DNA of 64,000 bases, taken from the NCBI RefSeq assembly GCF_900119185.1, contig NZ_FPJE01000003.1:1-64000 (forward strand), written 5' to 3'. Below, one piece after another: positions 14,869-24,356 of this stretch. The notes beneath the pieces were generated by a model that did not search any database, was not told the DNA's origin, and saw only the letters and a list, made by a program, of their open reading frames with translations. The stretch comes from Sinomicrobium oceani. Its GTDB lineage: Bacteria > Bacteroidota > Bacteroidia > Flavobacteriales > Flavobacteriaceae. The stretch's first letter is position 1. Each line of letters begins with the position of its first letter. The translations under genes were made by a program, and so were the position numbers.

Positions 14869-17800
14869 TTACAGCTGTATGTTCATACCAAGGGTAAAGA
14901 TCTTGGACGAGGGGTAACCGGTCTGATCGATGCCTATCCTCAGGTCTCCCTGGGCTGCCCGGGTATTTACTTCCGGGTCCAGTCCGGGATAGCTGGTTAG
15001 CGTAATAAGGTTTTGTCCGCTGACATATAGCTGAAGGGATTTGATGGGAAGCCCCGTATCCCGGACTGGCAGGTTGTATGCTAACCTGATGTTCTTTAGC
15101 CGCAGGTACGATCCGTCTTTGATAAACCGATCGGAAACCCGGAATTGAGAGCGGTTGGCGGTTGGTGCCGGGTAGCGGGCATCCGTGTTTTGCGGATTCC
15201 AGTAATTGTCGGAGAGATCGGAGAGCTGATTTCCTCCTTCACTCAGAGAGTTTGCCACTACGGCACCGGTAGCCCAGAAGAGATCATTTCCCTGGGACCC
15301 TTCTACAAAAATATTCAGCTCAAAATTTTTGTAGTTCAGCGTGTTGTTCAGGCCGTAGATAAAATCAGGGTACGGATTTCCGATGATCTGCTGATCTTCA
15401 TTGGAAATTTTTCCGTCTCCGTTGAGATCCCTGTAACGGATTACACCCTGGTCGTCGTACCCGTCTTCGACAAATCCGTAAAACATGCCGAGGGGTTCCC
15501 CCTCCCTGGCAATGTTTATGGGAGCAGCAAAGGGAATATCCAGGGGGCCTCCCAATATATCTTCTCCAATAGTGATGACCTTATTCCTGTTAAAGGACAA
15601 TTGCCCGAAAACGTCCCAGCTAAACTCGCCGTCAAAAACCAATGCCCCGAGACTGAACTCCATTCCGTAATTTCGTACCTCTCCGAGGTTGGTGATTAAA
15701 GAACTGTATCCGACAGATTCCGGCAGGGGGATGATCGCAAGGAGATCTGTGGTCTTTTTATGGTAGTAATCTATAGTAAACCTGAAACGATCATTGATAA
15801 ATCCTGCATCCAGACCAATACCGAGCTGGGTGGTGGTTTCCCATTTCAGATCGGGATTAGGAGCGGAGAGGTTTGCAAATCCTATGACATCGGAATTACC
15901 GAACGTAGCCCGGGTCTGCCCCAGGGAATTCAGAGACCTGTACGGATCGATTGCTGTACTTCCCGTCTCTCCGTATCCGACTCTCAGTTTCAAATCGGAT
16001 AAAGGGTCCCAGTCCTTCAGAAATTCTTCATTCTTTATTTTCCAGGCAAAAGCACCTGAAGAAAAGATCCCCCATTTGTTGTTTTTTCCAAACCGCGACG
16101 ACCCATCTGCTCTGATACTTGCCGTAAACAGGTATTTATCGTTTAGGTGGTAGTTTGCTCTTCCCAGCCAGGACAACAAGGTCCATTCCGTAATAGAAGA
16201 ACTGTTGGGGAGGGTATTGCTTCCGGAGCCCAACGCATTGTTCAGCAACTCATCTGTGGCAAAACCGGTGGCACTGGATCCGTTGTATTTGCTTTGAAAA
16301 GTCTGCACGGTAAAACCTCCGACCACATTCAGCCTGTCATCGTCCCCGATCTGCCTGTCATAGGTGAGGATATTCTCGTTCAGGTAAGAAATGCTCCGGG
16401 TGATGCCGGTGACTCCATATCCTGTAGGGGTACGATTTGTGATGAGGGAAGGGGAGTAATAATTACTCTCGGTAAATGCCTGTTGTGTGCCTCCAAGCAC
16501 CTTTAATTTCAGATGATTGCTCAGTCTGAATTCGGCAGAGATATTGGCCAGTACCCTGGTAAAATACTGGCGGTCCAGGATTTTTGCATAAGCCAGGGGA
16601 TTATTAATAACCACAGGACTAAAGGGGTATATTCCCACTTCGTTCAGATTTCCCTCGGCGTCATAAGGGGCGATGGTTGGCGGTGCGGCAAGTGCGGCAG
16701 CAAAAATATTGTTTCCCCCGCCGGAGCCGTTATTGACGTTGGCATCATTGTTTTCCCAGCGTGTTATAACCGCATCGGTACTCAGCCGGAGCCAGTTGTT
16801 GACATCCTGGTTGAGTGCCAGTCGCAGCGATCCTCTTTTGAGGCTGGAATTTAGAATGACCCCATCCTGGTCGAAGTAGTTGGCGGAAACGGAATAGGAA
16901 GATTTTTCATTACCTCCGGAGAATGTGAGCGTATGGCTCTGTATGGCTGCCGATCTGAAAATTTCATCCTGCCAGTCCGTATCGGCCGCAGGAAGGTTAT
17001 CCGGGTCAAAGGGTGCTGCAACGCCTTCATTAACAGCACGCAGGTTGGCAAACCTGGTAAACTGGTCAGTGTTCATCATCCTGTATTTTTTGATGACTTC
17101 CTGTACCCCGTAATAACTCTGGTAGTCGATTCTGCCCTGTTGTCCCTTTGTCCCTTTTTTCGTGGTGATCATTACGACACCGTTTGCTCCCCGAGAGCCA
17201 TAGATAGCAGTAGCCGAGGCATCTTTAAGAATGTCTATGGACTGTATGTCGGAGGGGTTCAGGAAGGATATACTTCCCACGATGGGAAAACCATCAACCA
17301 CATACAGCGGGTTATTGTCGCCGAGATAGGAGTTCCCTCCCCGTATCTGGATCTGTACATTAGCCCCGGGCTGTCCGGAATTCTGAACGACCCTGACCCC
17401 GGAAGCCCTTCCCTTCAAGGCCTGTTGGACATCGGATGTAGGCAGGGCAGTGAGCTCTTCTGAGTTGACCGTAGAAACAGCTCCCGTGACATCTGTCCGC
17501 TTTACGGAACCATAGCCCACAACGACTACTTCTTCCAGTCCTTCTGCACTTTCTATCAGGGTAATGTTAACGGAGGTGCGATCGCCCACCTTGATCTCCC
17601 GTGACTGAAACCCGACATAACTGAAAACAAGTACGGATTCGGGTCCGGATACATTGATGGAATAATTACCGTCAAAATCGGTTTGTGTTCCGTTGGTAGT
17701 CCCTTTTTCAAGGATATTGGCCCCGGCCAGAACCGTACCCGTGCTATCGATAACCTTGCCGCTTATGGTAAATTGTACATTGTTGTTGTCTGTTTGGCCG

Positions 17801-18162
17801 GACCTCCTTACCAGTGAAATTTGCTTGTCTTCAATGGAATAGGTTGTGTCTGATCCGGAAAAGATCTTATCGAGAATAACATTGATCTTTTCATTTCTGA
17901 CGGTAATGGTGACTTCTCTGTGCAGATTGATATCGTCGATCAGATACAGAAATCTGTATTCTGTCTTCTCTTCGATGTAATCGATGAATTTCTCTACAGT
18001 TACATTCTTCAGGTCAACGGATACTTTCGTATTCTGTGAATATGAAGTTCGGGCGTTTATGGCAAACATACCCGTAAACAATAAAAGTAAACTGATTTTC
18101 ATTCTTAAATCAAATTTGACCAACGCAGGTTCTTTCCTGCCACGGTTCAGAGGAATTTTCAT
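14869..18162 (-). CDS. SusC/RagA TonB-linked outer-membrane transporter with STN domain
   Basis: The start is the ATG at 18160-18162 (MKIPLNRGRK), giving about 1097 residues. Order: long signal region, an STN (secretin/TonB N-terminal) domain at about residues 45-115 (TVEKFIDYIEEKTEYRFLYL), a carboxypeptidase-regulatory-like domain (ISGKVIDSTGTVLAGANILE), the motif EEVVVVGYGSVKRTDVTGAV, the plug with NPLYVVDGFPI and DASATAIYGSRGANGVVMIT, then a large barrel ending LGMNIQL. An STN domain in a SusC protein usually means it signals to a FecR anti-sigma factor, and a fecR gene lies 168 bases upstream with a FecI-type sigma gene beyond it. It imports the substrate captured by the downstream SusD. 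Confidence 0.95.
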   Translation of the reverse strand: MKIPLNRGRKEPALVKFDLRMKISLLLLFTGMFAINARTSYSQNTKVSVDLKNVTVEKFIDYIEEKTEYRFLYLIDDINLHREVTITVRNEKINVILDKIFSGSDTTYSIEDKQISLVRRSGQTDNNNVQFTISGKVIDSTGTVLAGANILEKGTTNGTQTDFDGNYSINVSGPESVLVFSYVGFQSREIKVGDRTSVNITLIESAEGLEEVVVVGYGSVKRTDVTGAVSTVNSEELTALPTSDVQQALKGRASGVRVVQNSGQPGANVQIQIRGGNSYLGDNNPLYVVDGFPIVGSISFLNPSDIQSIDILKDASATAIYGSRGANGVVMITTKKGTKGQQGRIDYQSYYGVQEVIKKYRMMNTDQFTRFANLRAVNEGVAAPFDPDNLPAADTDWQDEIFRSAAIQSHTLTFSGGNEKSSYSVSANYFDQDGVILNSSLKRGSLRLALNQDVNNWLRLSTDAVITRWENNDANVNNGSGGGNNIFAAALAAPPTIAPYDAEGNLNEVGIYPFSPVVINNPLAYAKILDRQYFTRVLANISAEFRLSNHLKLKVLGGTQQAFTESNYYSPSLITNRTPTGYGVTGITRSISYLNENILTYDRQIGDDDRLNVVGGFTVQTFQSKYNGSSATGFATDELLNNALGSGSNTLPNSSSITEWTLLSWLGRANYHLNDKYLFTASIRADGSSRFGKNNKWGIFSSGAFAWKIKNEEFLKDWDPLSDLKLRVGYGETGSTAIDPYRSLNSLGQTRATFGNSDVIGFANLSAPNPDLKWETTTQLGIGLDAGFINDRFRFTIDYYHKKTTDLLAIIPLPESVGYSSLITNLGEVRNYGMEFSLGALVFDGEFSWDVFGQLSFNRNKVITIGEDILGGPLDIPFAAPINIAREGEPLGMFYGFVEDGYDDQGVIRYRDLNGDGKISNEDQQIIGNPYPDFIYGLNNTLNYKNFELNIFVEGSQGNDLFWATGAVVANSLSEGGNQLSDLSDNYWNPQNTDARYPAPTANRSQFRVSDRFIKDGSYLRLKNIRLAYNLPVRDTGLPIKSLQLYVSGQNLITLTSYPGLDPEVNTRAAQGDLRIGIDQTGYPSSKIFTLGMNIQL

Positions 18163-18330
18163 AATTTTGTAATGTTGATGTGGTTGTACTTCAAGTCCGG
18201 CCATTTTTTCTGAATCGGGAAATGCTCCAACATTTTCCGATTTTTTTATGGATCAAATGAACAGACTCCGTTTTTGAGATCGGTAGTTTTCTGGTGTATT
18301 TCTATTTGTGCATAATGGAAAAATTTTGGT

Positions 18331-19494
18331 TTATTTAACGGTTATATGTCGGTCATCAATTTTATAATCGATGTCATAGGTGTTTTTAAAATACTTTAAT
18401 ACTTCTTCTATAGGCTCATTGCCCAGGTTGGCATTAAACTTTTTATCCCTGTACTCGAGGTTTTCGTTGGTGATCGTTACGTTATAATGTCGCTCCAGTT
18501 TTTTTAAGATATTCCCGAATGTCATATTTCTAAAGATCAGTTCTCCTTTCAGCCAGGAAGTATAGGTTTCCGTAATGACTGCCTTGGTGGTTATGTGGTT
18601 CTCCCTTTTGTTAAAACTCCCTTTAAACCCCGGTTTCAGAAGTACGGGTGCATCTGCGGTAGGGTCGGCGTTCTCTATATGTAAAGAAACAGAGCCCTCG
18701 ATCAGAACCACATCGGTCGTCTGATCTTCCGGGTAGGTCGAAATATTGAACTGTGTGCCCAAAACCTTTATGTTTAACGTGTTGGCATTAACGATAAAAG
18801 GTCTGCTGCTATCTTTGGCGACATCCAGATAGGCTTCCCCGGATAAGTAAACCAGTCTTTCCCGATCCTTCGGAAAGTTTACGGGATATTTCAGGGAAGA
18901 TCCGGAATTCAGATAGACTATGGTCCCGTCCGAAAGTTCCAGCTCAAATCTTTTTCCGTAAGGTACGGTCAGTTGATTATATGAAAACAGCTCCGGATTA
19001 TCTGTTTTTTTAGTGTAAGTGATCCTGTTTCCTTTTTGATTTCCGATAAAAGTTCCTTTTTCATTGACTAATCTGGAATCTCCGGATTCTGAAATAACTT
19101 CCACATTGCCGTTGCTCAATTCCAGAGTGATCTCCCCATCGGATGGCATTGAAATTTTATCCGCAGGTTTTTCCGTTGGACCCGGAGGGATGAAAAAATA
19201 GCCCAGGGAGAACAAAATCATCCCCACTGCCGCATACCGGAGATATTTGTTTCTGCGGAGTCTTTTAGCCCTTTCTCCGTCTTTTTTTATTTCCCTCCTT
19301 AGGGTATCCTTTATCTTGTCGGGGTCTGGTTTATTCATAGCAATTTGGGTGATGAACAGTACGTTGAGCAATGCTTTAAGTACTGATTTCTGTTCCGGAT
19401 CACGGATTTGTTTATCCAGCATATCCAGTTCGGCCTCGGTAGCCGAACTATGCAGGTATTTTACTAAAAAGTGCTCTGATTTTTTGTTTTTCAT
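18331..19494 (-). CDS. FecR-family anti-sigma factor
   Basis: The 387-residue protein has an N-terminal cytoplasmic helical region (SEHFLVKYLHSSATEAELDM), one membrane helix at about residues 85-105 (LRYAAVGMILFSLGYFFI), the periplasmic FecR domain (PYGKRFELELSDGTIVYLNS and LVYLSGEAYLDVAKDSSRPF) and a C-terminal DUF4974 domain (MTFGNILKKLERHYNVTITN). It should hold the sigma factor encoded divergently at 19599 until the STN domain of the SusC protein signals that substrate is bound. fecI and fecR are usually in tandem; here they are divergent and share a 104-bp AT-rich spacer. Confidence 0.93.
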   Translation of the reverse strand: MKNKKSEHFLVKYLHSSATEAELDMLDKQIRDPEQKSVLKALLNVLFITQIAMNKPDPDKIKDTLRREIKKDGERAKRLRRNKYLRYAAVGMILFSLGYFFIPPGPTEKPADKISMPSDGEITLELSNGNVEVISESGDSRLVNEKGTFIGNQKGNRITYTKKTDNPELFSYNQLTVPYGKRFELELSDGTIVYLNSGSSLKYPVNFPKDRERLVYLSGEAYLDVAKDSSRPFIVNANTLNIKVLGTQFNISTYPEDQTTDVVLIEGSVSLHIENADPTADAPVLLKPGFKGSFNKRENHITTKAVITETYTSWLKGELIFRNMTFGNILKKLERHYNVTITNENLEYRDKKFNANLGNEPIEEVLKYFKNTYDIDYKIDDRHITVK

Positions 19495-19598
19495 GATTTC
19501 ATGACTTCAATAGTATTATGCTTAAAATTTTCAATACCCTGATATTTTTAATAATTTTTTTTAATATTGACATATTTTATGTCTAAAAAAATAGTTTT

Positions 19599-20183
19599 AT
19601 GTATTCCGGGGGTCAAGAAGATTTTGTTCAGCGTCTGAAGGACGGAGATGAAAGAGCGTTTATGTATCTGGTGGACAAGTACCATCAAAGATTGTATTCT
19701 TATTGTCTGGCCCTTGGAAATGACCACTCCACTTCCGAGGATATCGTACAGAATGTTTTTATTAAAACCTGGCACTTCAGAAAAAAGCTGAATCCTGAGT
19801 TTTCTTTCCAGGGATTCTTATACAAGACAGCATATAACGAGTTTCTGATGGAATACCGCAGGAACAAAAAAGTAATTCTGCTGGAACATACCCACTACAG
19901 CCTGTTGAACGAAGTCGCCGGATCACTGGATGAAGAAGCACTGGAACGGATGATTGAACAGGTTACTGCAGAGATCCAGAAACTACCGAAAAAATGTCGT
20001 GAAATTTTTACGCTCAGCAAAAGGGAAGGACTAACCAACATGGAAATTTCTGATTATCTGAATATTTCCATCAAAACCGTGGAAGCCCATATTACCCAGG
20101 CTTTTTCCATTCTGAGACAGAAGCTCGGGGACAAGTATGAGTCATTTTTGTTTATATTCTTCAGTCGTACGATGCCCGAATGA
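19599..20183 (+). CDS. ECF (FecI-like) RNA polymerase sigma factor
   Basis: The 194-residue protein has sigma region 2 (AFMYLVDKYHQRLYSYCLAL, SEDIVQNVFIKTWHFRKK, FLYKTAYNEFLMEYRR) and region 4 with a helix-turn-helix (LPKKCREIFTLSKREGLTNM, ISDYLNISIKTVEAHITQA). This is the layout of Bacteroidota ECF sigma-70 factors controlling SusCD loci. It is divergent from fecR and presumably drives transcription of the minus-strand locus ending near 6.3 kb. The start gives MYSGGQEDFVQRLKDGD, a normal N-terminus for the family. Confidence 0.93.
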   Translation: MYSGGQEDFVQRLKDGDERAFMYLVDKYHQRLYSYCLALGNDHSTSEDIVQNVFIKTWHFRKKLNPEFSFQGFLYKTAYNEFLMEYRRNKKVILLEHTHYSLLNEVAGSLDEEALERMIEQVTAEIQKLPKKCREIFTLSKREGLTNMEISDYLNISIKTVEAHITQAFSILRQKLGDKYESFLFIFFSRTMPE

Positions 20184-20411
20184 GCTTCTCCTGTAATAAA
20201 TGTGCCATATACGGAGTGGTAAAACAATATGGGAACAGCGTTGTTTTATTTCAGGAATTTTACTTTTTGCCGAGGTTATTCCTGCCCGGCATAGCCTTCT
20301 TAGGGGCTGGCACAGGAGGTATTTGTCTTACTCTTGCTTTGCATATTCAACGGCTTTATCATCAACTCATAAGGCGGGTTGCGGCCCTGTTAAAAAGAGC
20401 TAATGTTTATA

Positions 20412-20438
20412 TTGAAAATTAAACATTTTGTATCTTTA
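20412..20438 (+). promoter_or_regulatory. Candidate Bacteroidota promoter for the TetR-ABC1 operon
   Basis: TTG at 20412-20414 and TATCTTTA at 20431-20438 match the Bacteroidota -33 (TTG) and -7 (TAnnTTTG) elements except for the last base, with a 16-base spacer. It lies 16 bases before the ATG at 20454. Confidence 0.4.
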
Positions 20439-20453
20439 CGAGAAACAAGGGGC

Positions 20454-21110
20454 ATGGCAAAAAAGAAAAATATTACGGGGCAGCAGATCGTCTCATGGTT
20501 TATGGATTATACGCTGGAACACGATCGCGAACCGGCTTCGGTTTATAAATTCTGTAAGGAATACAACATGGAAGAAAGCAGCTTTTATGAACATTTTGGT
20601 TCGTTTGACGCTGTTAAATCTTCGATATTCTCCACGTTTTTCGACCATACGCTGGAATTACTCCATAAAGACGAAATGTATAATGACGCTAACGCCAGAA
20701 ACCAGCTGCTGAGTTTCTATTATACTTTTTTTGAGGTTTTAACTGCAAACAGAAGTTACGTCATGCTGGTTCTGCAAAACAAAAAGCGGATACCCGACCA
20801 TCTGAAAATGCTGCATAAACTCCGCGAAAGCTTTATCAGCTATGTGAACGGTCTGGATATAAAAACGCTGGACATCGACCAGGAACAGGTGCAGAAGTTA
20901 CAGCGAAAGGCTATTTCCGAAGGGGCATGGGGACAATTGCTTTTTACACTGAAGTTTTGGCTCGATGACCGTTCTTCCGGCTTTGAAAAAACAGATATTC
21001 TGATAGAGAAATCCGTCAATAGTTCTTTTGACGTTCTGGAAGCTACCCCGTTACAAAGCTTAGTAGATCTGGGAAAGTTTATTTTCAAGGAAAAAATGGC
21101 CATGTCGTAA
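20454..21110 (+). CDS. TetR/AcrR-family transcriptional regulator
   Basis: The start is the ATG at 20454 (MAKKKNITGQQIVSWFMDYT), 51 bases inside the longest frame and preceded by a promoter-like sequence. The 218-residue protein has an N-terminal TetR-like helix-turn-helix (SVYKFCKEYNMEESSFYEHF) and a helical C-terminal ligand domain (TANRSYVMLVLQ onwards). It is followed without a gap by an ABC1 kinase gene and then a DUF2867 reductase. I recall this gene order together with a photolyase-related gene in Flavobacteriaceae, so it probably regulates that group. The ligand is unknown. Confidence 0.75.
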   Translation: MAKKKNITGQQIVSWFMDYTLEHDREPASVYKFCKEYNMEESSFYEHFGSFDAVKSSIFSTFFDHTLELLHKDEMYNDANARNQLLSFYYTFFEVLTANRSYVMLVLQNKKRIPDHLKMLHKLRESFISYVNGLDIKTLDIDQEQVQKLQRKAISEGAWGQLLFTLKFWLDDRSSGFEKTDILIEKSVNSSFDVLEATPLQSLVDLGKFIFKEKMAMS

Positions 21111-22424
21111 ATGAAAACAATAGATAATATACCCACTTCCAAAATTCAGCGGGCTACAAAACTGGTACAGACCGGGGCCAAAGTCGGAGTCAATTACCTC
21201 AGGTATTACGGAAACAGGATGGCCACCTCGGAAGAAGAGGCCAAGGAAAAACTCAACCTGGATAATGCAGCGGATATTTACGGCAGTCTCAGGGAGTTAA
21301 AGGGCAGTGCACTTAAAGTTGCTCAAATGCTGAGTATGGAAAAGAATATACTGCCGAGAGCCTATGTCGAAAAGTTTTCCCTGTCCCAGTTTTCCGTACC
21401 GCCATTGTCCGCACCGCTGGTGAACAAGACTTTCAAAAAATATTTCGGAAAAGTGCCGTCCGAAGTGTATGATTCCTTTAATCCCGAGGCGGTTCATGGT
21501 GCCAGTATCGGACAGGTGCACCTGGCTGAAAAAGACGGAAAGAAACTGGCTGTAAAGATTCAGTATCCGGGGGTGTCGGACAGCATAAATACCGATCTGG
21601 CGCTCGTAAAACCCATCGCCCTGAAAATGTTCAATATCAAGGGGAAGGATGGCGATAAATATTTTAAGGAAGTCAGGGATAAACTGATAGAAGAGACCGA
21701 TTATCTGCTGGAAGTTAAACAGAGCCAAAGCATAGCGAATGCCTGTCGACATCTGCCTAATCTCAGGTTTCCGGAATATTATGAGAATCTTTCTTCGGAA
21801 AAAATCATAACTATGGATTGGATGGATGGGGAACACCTTTCCGAATTCACGGCACACAATACGGATGCCGCGGCCTCCAATATCCTCGGGCAGGCACTAT
21901 GGGACTTTTACATGTACCAGATCCATCAATTGAAGAAAGTACATGCAGATCCACATCCGGGAAATTTTCTGGTATCGCAGGATAATCAGTTGATCGTGTT
22001 GGATTTTGGTTGTATCAAAGCGATCCCCGATTCGTTTTACACACCCTATTTTGAACTGGCTGAAAAGGAAAATATTTCCAATCCCGAGTTTTTTCAGAAG
22101 AAACTCTTCGAACTGGAAATCCTCCGTCCCGATGATTCTCCCGAAGAAATCAGGTTCTTTACCAATATGTTTCAGGAAATGCTGAGCCTTTTTACACAGC
22201 CTTTCCACCAGGAGGTATTTGATTTTTCCGATAGTGTCTTTTTTGGTAAGATCGCCGAACTGGGCAAAAAATATGCGCAGAATACGGAATTGCGTAAGAT
22301 GGATGGCAGCAGAGGGTCCAGGCATTTTATTTATATCAACAGAACATTTTTCGGGCTCTATAATCTGATGCATGACCTCAAAGCCGGTCGGGTCAGGGTG
22401 AATCATTTCAAACTTTTCGTTTGA
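21111..22424 (+). CDS. ABC1/AarF/UbiB-family atypical kinase
   Basis: The 437-residue protein has the ABC1 signature: LKGSALKVAQMLSMEKNILP near residue 63 (variant of the KxGQ motif), the Ala-rich nucleotide loop region AVHGASIGQVHLAEKDGKKL, the catalytic Lys in LAVKIQYPGV, EETDYLLEVKQSQ, and VHADPHPGNFLV with QLIVLDFGCIK (catalytic and metal-binding Asp). Family members support quinone biosynthesis or lipid homeostasis, and their ATPase activity is better shown than protein kinase activity. Its ATG follows the TetR stop codon directly, so the two are co-transcribed. No membrane segment is evident. Confidence 0.88.
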   Translation: MKTIDNIPTSKIQRATKLVQTGAKVGVNYLRYYGNRMATSEEEAKEKLNLDNAADIYGSLRELKGSALKVAQMLSMEKNILPRAYVEKFSLSQFSVPPLSAPLVNKTFKKYFGKVPSEVYDSFNPEAVHGASIGQVHLAEKDGKKLAVKIQYPGVSDSINTDLALVKPIALKMFNIKGKDGDKYFKEVRDKLIEETDYLLEVKQSQSIANACRHLPNLRFPEYYENLSSEKIITMDWMDGEHLSEFTAHNTDAAASNILGQALWDFYMYQIHQLKKVHADPHPGNFLVSQDNQLIVLDFGCIKAIPDSFYTPYFELAEKENISNPEFFQKKLFELEILRPDDSPEEIRFFTNMFQEMLSLFTQPFHQEVFDFSDSVFFGKIAELGKKYAQNTELRKMDGSRGSRHFIYINRTFFGLYNLMHDLKAGRVRVNHFKLFV

Positions 22425-22564
22425 GATGCTTTGCGTCATAGGACCTCAGTGTTTCAGACAGGTTGTGCAGGGTAAACCTGGTCCCGGATCAATCCGGATC
22501 GTTATCTGGCCGGGAGGCAACCTCTAAGGACCGTATTCCGGGATGAACACCAATACCTTATCGT

Positions 22565-23983
22565 ATGCGGATATTAATTACAGGAACCACAGGATACATC
22601 GCTAAACGGCTGGTTATTAAATTACTGGATGGTGATCACCAGGTCATTTGTTGTGTTCGTGATCTGCAACGGATTCCGGATGAAATCGCTTCCAAAGGCG
22701 GAATTGAGTTTATTAAGGTAGATTTTCTGGATACGGAAGATGTTCTTTTTCCCGAAGACATCGATGTGGCTTATTATCTTATTCATTCTATGGCGGCTGC
22801 CGGGGATGACTTCGCGGACCTGGAGCAACGATGTGCACAAAACTTCAAGGCACTGATCGCTAAAACGACATGCCGGCAGGTCATTTATCTGGGGGGTATC
22901 GTAAATGACAAATCGCTTTCCAAACACCTTAAATCCCGTCTGGCAGTTGAAAAGGCCTTAAAATGCGACACCTATGCGTCGACTATATTCAGGGCCGGAA
23001 TCATTGTGGGAAGCGGTAGTGCTTCTTTTGAGATTATCCGTGATATCGTGGAGAAACTACCTGTTATGATCGCTCCTAAATGGCTGAACACCCGTACACA
23101 ACCTATTGCTATCCGCGATGTACTTCATATATTGGAACGGGCCGCGGGGAGAGAGGAGGTCATGGGCAGGTCTTTTGATATTTGCGGACCGGATATACTC
23201 ACCTATAAACAAATGTTGTATCAGTTCGGGGAGGTAAGAGGCCTGAAACGATATATATTCACCGTACCCGTGCTTACGCCGAGGCTGTCTTCGTACTGGC
23301 TCTATTTTGTAACGTCCACATCTTTTAGTCTGGCAAGAGCCCTGGTAGACAGCATGAAAGTGGAGGTGATCGCCAGCCCCAGCCAGATCAATGAAATATT
23401 AGAGGTTCTGCCGATTTCCTATAAAGAGGCAGTCCGGCTTGCATTTCAGAAGATCGAGCAAAACGCTGTTATTTCCAGTTGGAAAGATGCTATCAGCAGC
23501 GGGGTTTTTCACGATCAGTTATCAGATCATATCCAGGTGCCCAGTCATGGTTGTTTTAAAGATGTACGGTCCAGCGCTGTAATCGATGAAACGTATACGC
23601 TCGAGAGAATCTGGTCTATCGGCGGGAAAAACGGCTGGTACAAGTTTAATCTCCTCTGGCGTATTCGGGGGTATCTGGACAAGGCATTCGGCGGAGTCGG
23701 ATTGCGTCGGGGCCGCAGACATGACACGAAGCTGGAAGCAGGGGATCCCCTGGACTTCTGGCGGGTTTTACTGGCCGATAAAAAACAAAAACGATTGCTG
23801 TTGTTTGCGGAGATGAAATTGCCGGGAGAGGCCTGGCTGGAGTTCAGGATTGTGAAAAGCACATTGTTTCAACGTGCTGTTTTCAGGCCCAAAGGGCTTT
23901 GGGGACGCCTCTACTGGTATATGGTACTGCCTTTTCACGCTTTTGTCTTCCGGGGAATGATCAATGCTTTGGTACGCAAATGA
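22565..23983 (+). CDS. NAD(P)-binding SDR-like protein with C-terminal DUF2867 domain
   Basis: The 472-residue protein starts MRILITGTTGYIAKRLVIKL, an extended-SDR NAD(P)-binding motif at residues 3-20. DVAYYLIHSMAAAGDDF and VIYLGGIVND follow, as in NmrA-like and YwnB-like proteins. From about residue 320 a separate DUF2867 domain begins, with WSIGGKNGWYKFNLLWRIRG and a WLEFRIV...LYWYMVLPFHAF end. The function is not established; the family often lies beside photolyase/cryptochrome-related and ABC1 kinase genes. Its stop overlaps the ATG of the downstream photolyase fragment by four bases (ATGA), showing translational coupling in the ancestral operon. Confidence 0.82.
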   Translation: MRILITGTTGYIAKRLVIKLLDGDHQVICCVRDLQRIPDEIASKGGIEFIKVDFLDTEDVLFPEDIDVAYYLIHSMAAAGDDFADLEQRCAQNFKALIAKTTCRQVIYLGGIVNDKSLSKHLKSRLAVEKALKCDTYASTIFRAGIIVGSGSASFEIIRDIVEKLPVMIAPKWLNTRTQPIAIRDVLHILERAAGREEVMGRSFDICGPDILTYKQMLYQFGEVRGLKRYIFTVPVLTPRLSSYWLYFVTSTSFSLARALVDSMKVEVIASPSQINEILEVLPISYKEAVRLAFQKIEQNAVISSWKDAISSGVFHDQLSDHIQVPSHGCFKDVRSSAVIDETYTLERIWSIGGKNGWYKFNLLWRIRGYLDKAFGGVGLRRGRRHDTKLEAGDPLDFWRVLLADKKQKRLLLFAEMKLPGEAWLEFRIVKSTLFQRAVFRPKGLWGRLYWYMVLPFHAFVFRGMINALVRK

Positions 23984-24234
23984 AAAAGACAAGTATCCGT
24001 TTTCCGCATCAGCTTTTTAAAAATTTGGATTTACTCCCGAAAGACGCTCCTGTTTTTGTCGTAGAAGAAACTTTGTTTTTTAACCCATATAGTTTTCACA
24101 AACAGAAACTCCTGTTCCACCGGGCTTCCATGAAATACTATGCAGATTATCTTTCCGACCATGGTAAGGTAGAAACCGAAATAGGCCTTGTAGCTATGGC
24201 TCGCAATTTTAAAAGGGCAGGGTTCAGAGCATAA
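23980..24234 (+). pseudogene. Truncated cryptochrome/photolyase-related gene fused to a transposase-like tail
   Basis: The 84-residue frame starts MKKTSIRFPHQLFKNLDLLP and continues VVEETLFFNPYSFHKQKLLF then HRASMKYYADYL, which is the N-terminus of the cryptochrome/photolyase-related family (normally about 480-510 residues). After residue 66 (KVETEI) the photolyase sequence ends and 18 residues follow (GLVAMARNFKRAG), resembling the C-terminus of an IS transposase (the [GL]xxxAxNxKR pattern). The terminal repeat of the 24321-24432 element lies 87 bases downstream. The photolyase was therefore probably cut by an insertion whose body was later deleted. The FAD and Fe-S binding parts are missing, so no photolyase activity can remain from this locus. 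Confidence 0.7.
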
Positions 24235-24317
24235 TCTCAAATACCTATACTCATTAACTTGATAACCTATGAACTCTTGCCTAAACTAAGGGATCATTTG
24301 CTAAAGGACCTAAATAC

Positions 24318-24356
24318 AAAAGAGGCTGTCTAAAAAGTCAAGGCAGCCTCTTTTTT
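24318..24356. terminator. Bidirectional hairpin terminator
   Basis: AAAAGAGGCTG (24318-24328) pairs with CAGCCTCTTTTTT (24344-24356), and T-runs occur on both strands. It separates the plus-strand TetR-photolyase operon from the minus-strand PI-PLC gene and is part of the repeated element starting at 24321. Confidence 0.6.

Noticed and set aside
20184-20422. Short frames between the sigma factor and TetR genes
   Set aside because: 67-80 residues, Cys/Leu-rich, no ribosome-binding site or motif; the region is better read as intergenic with the TetR promoter.
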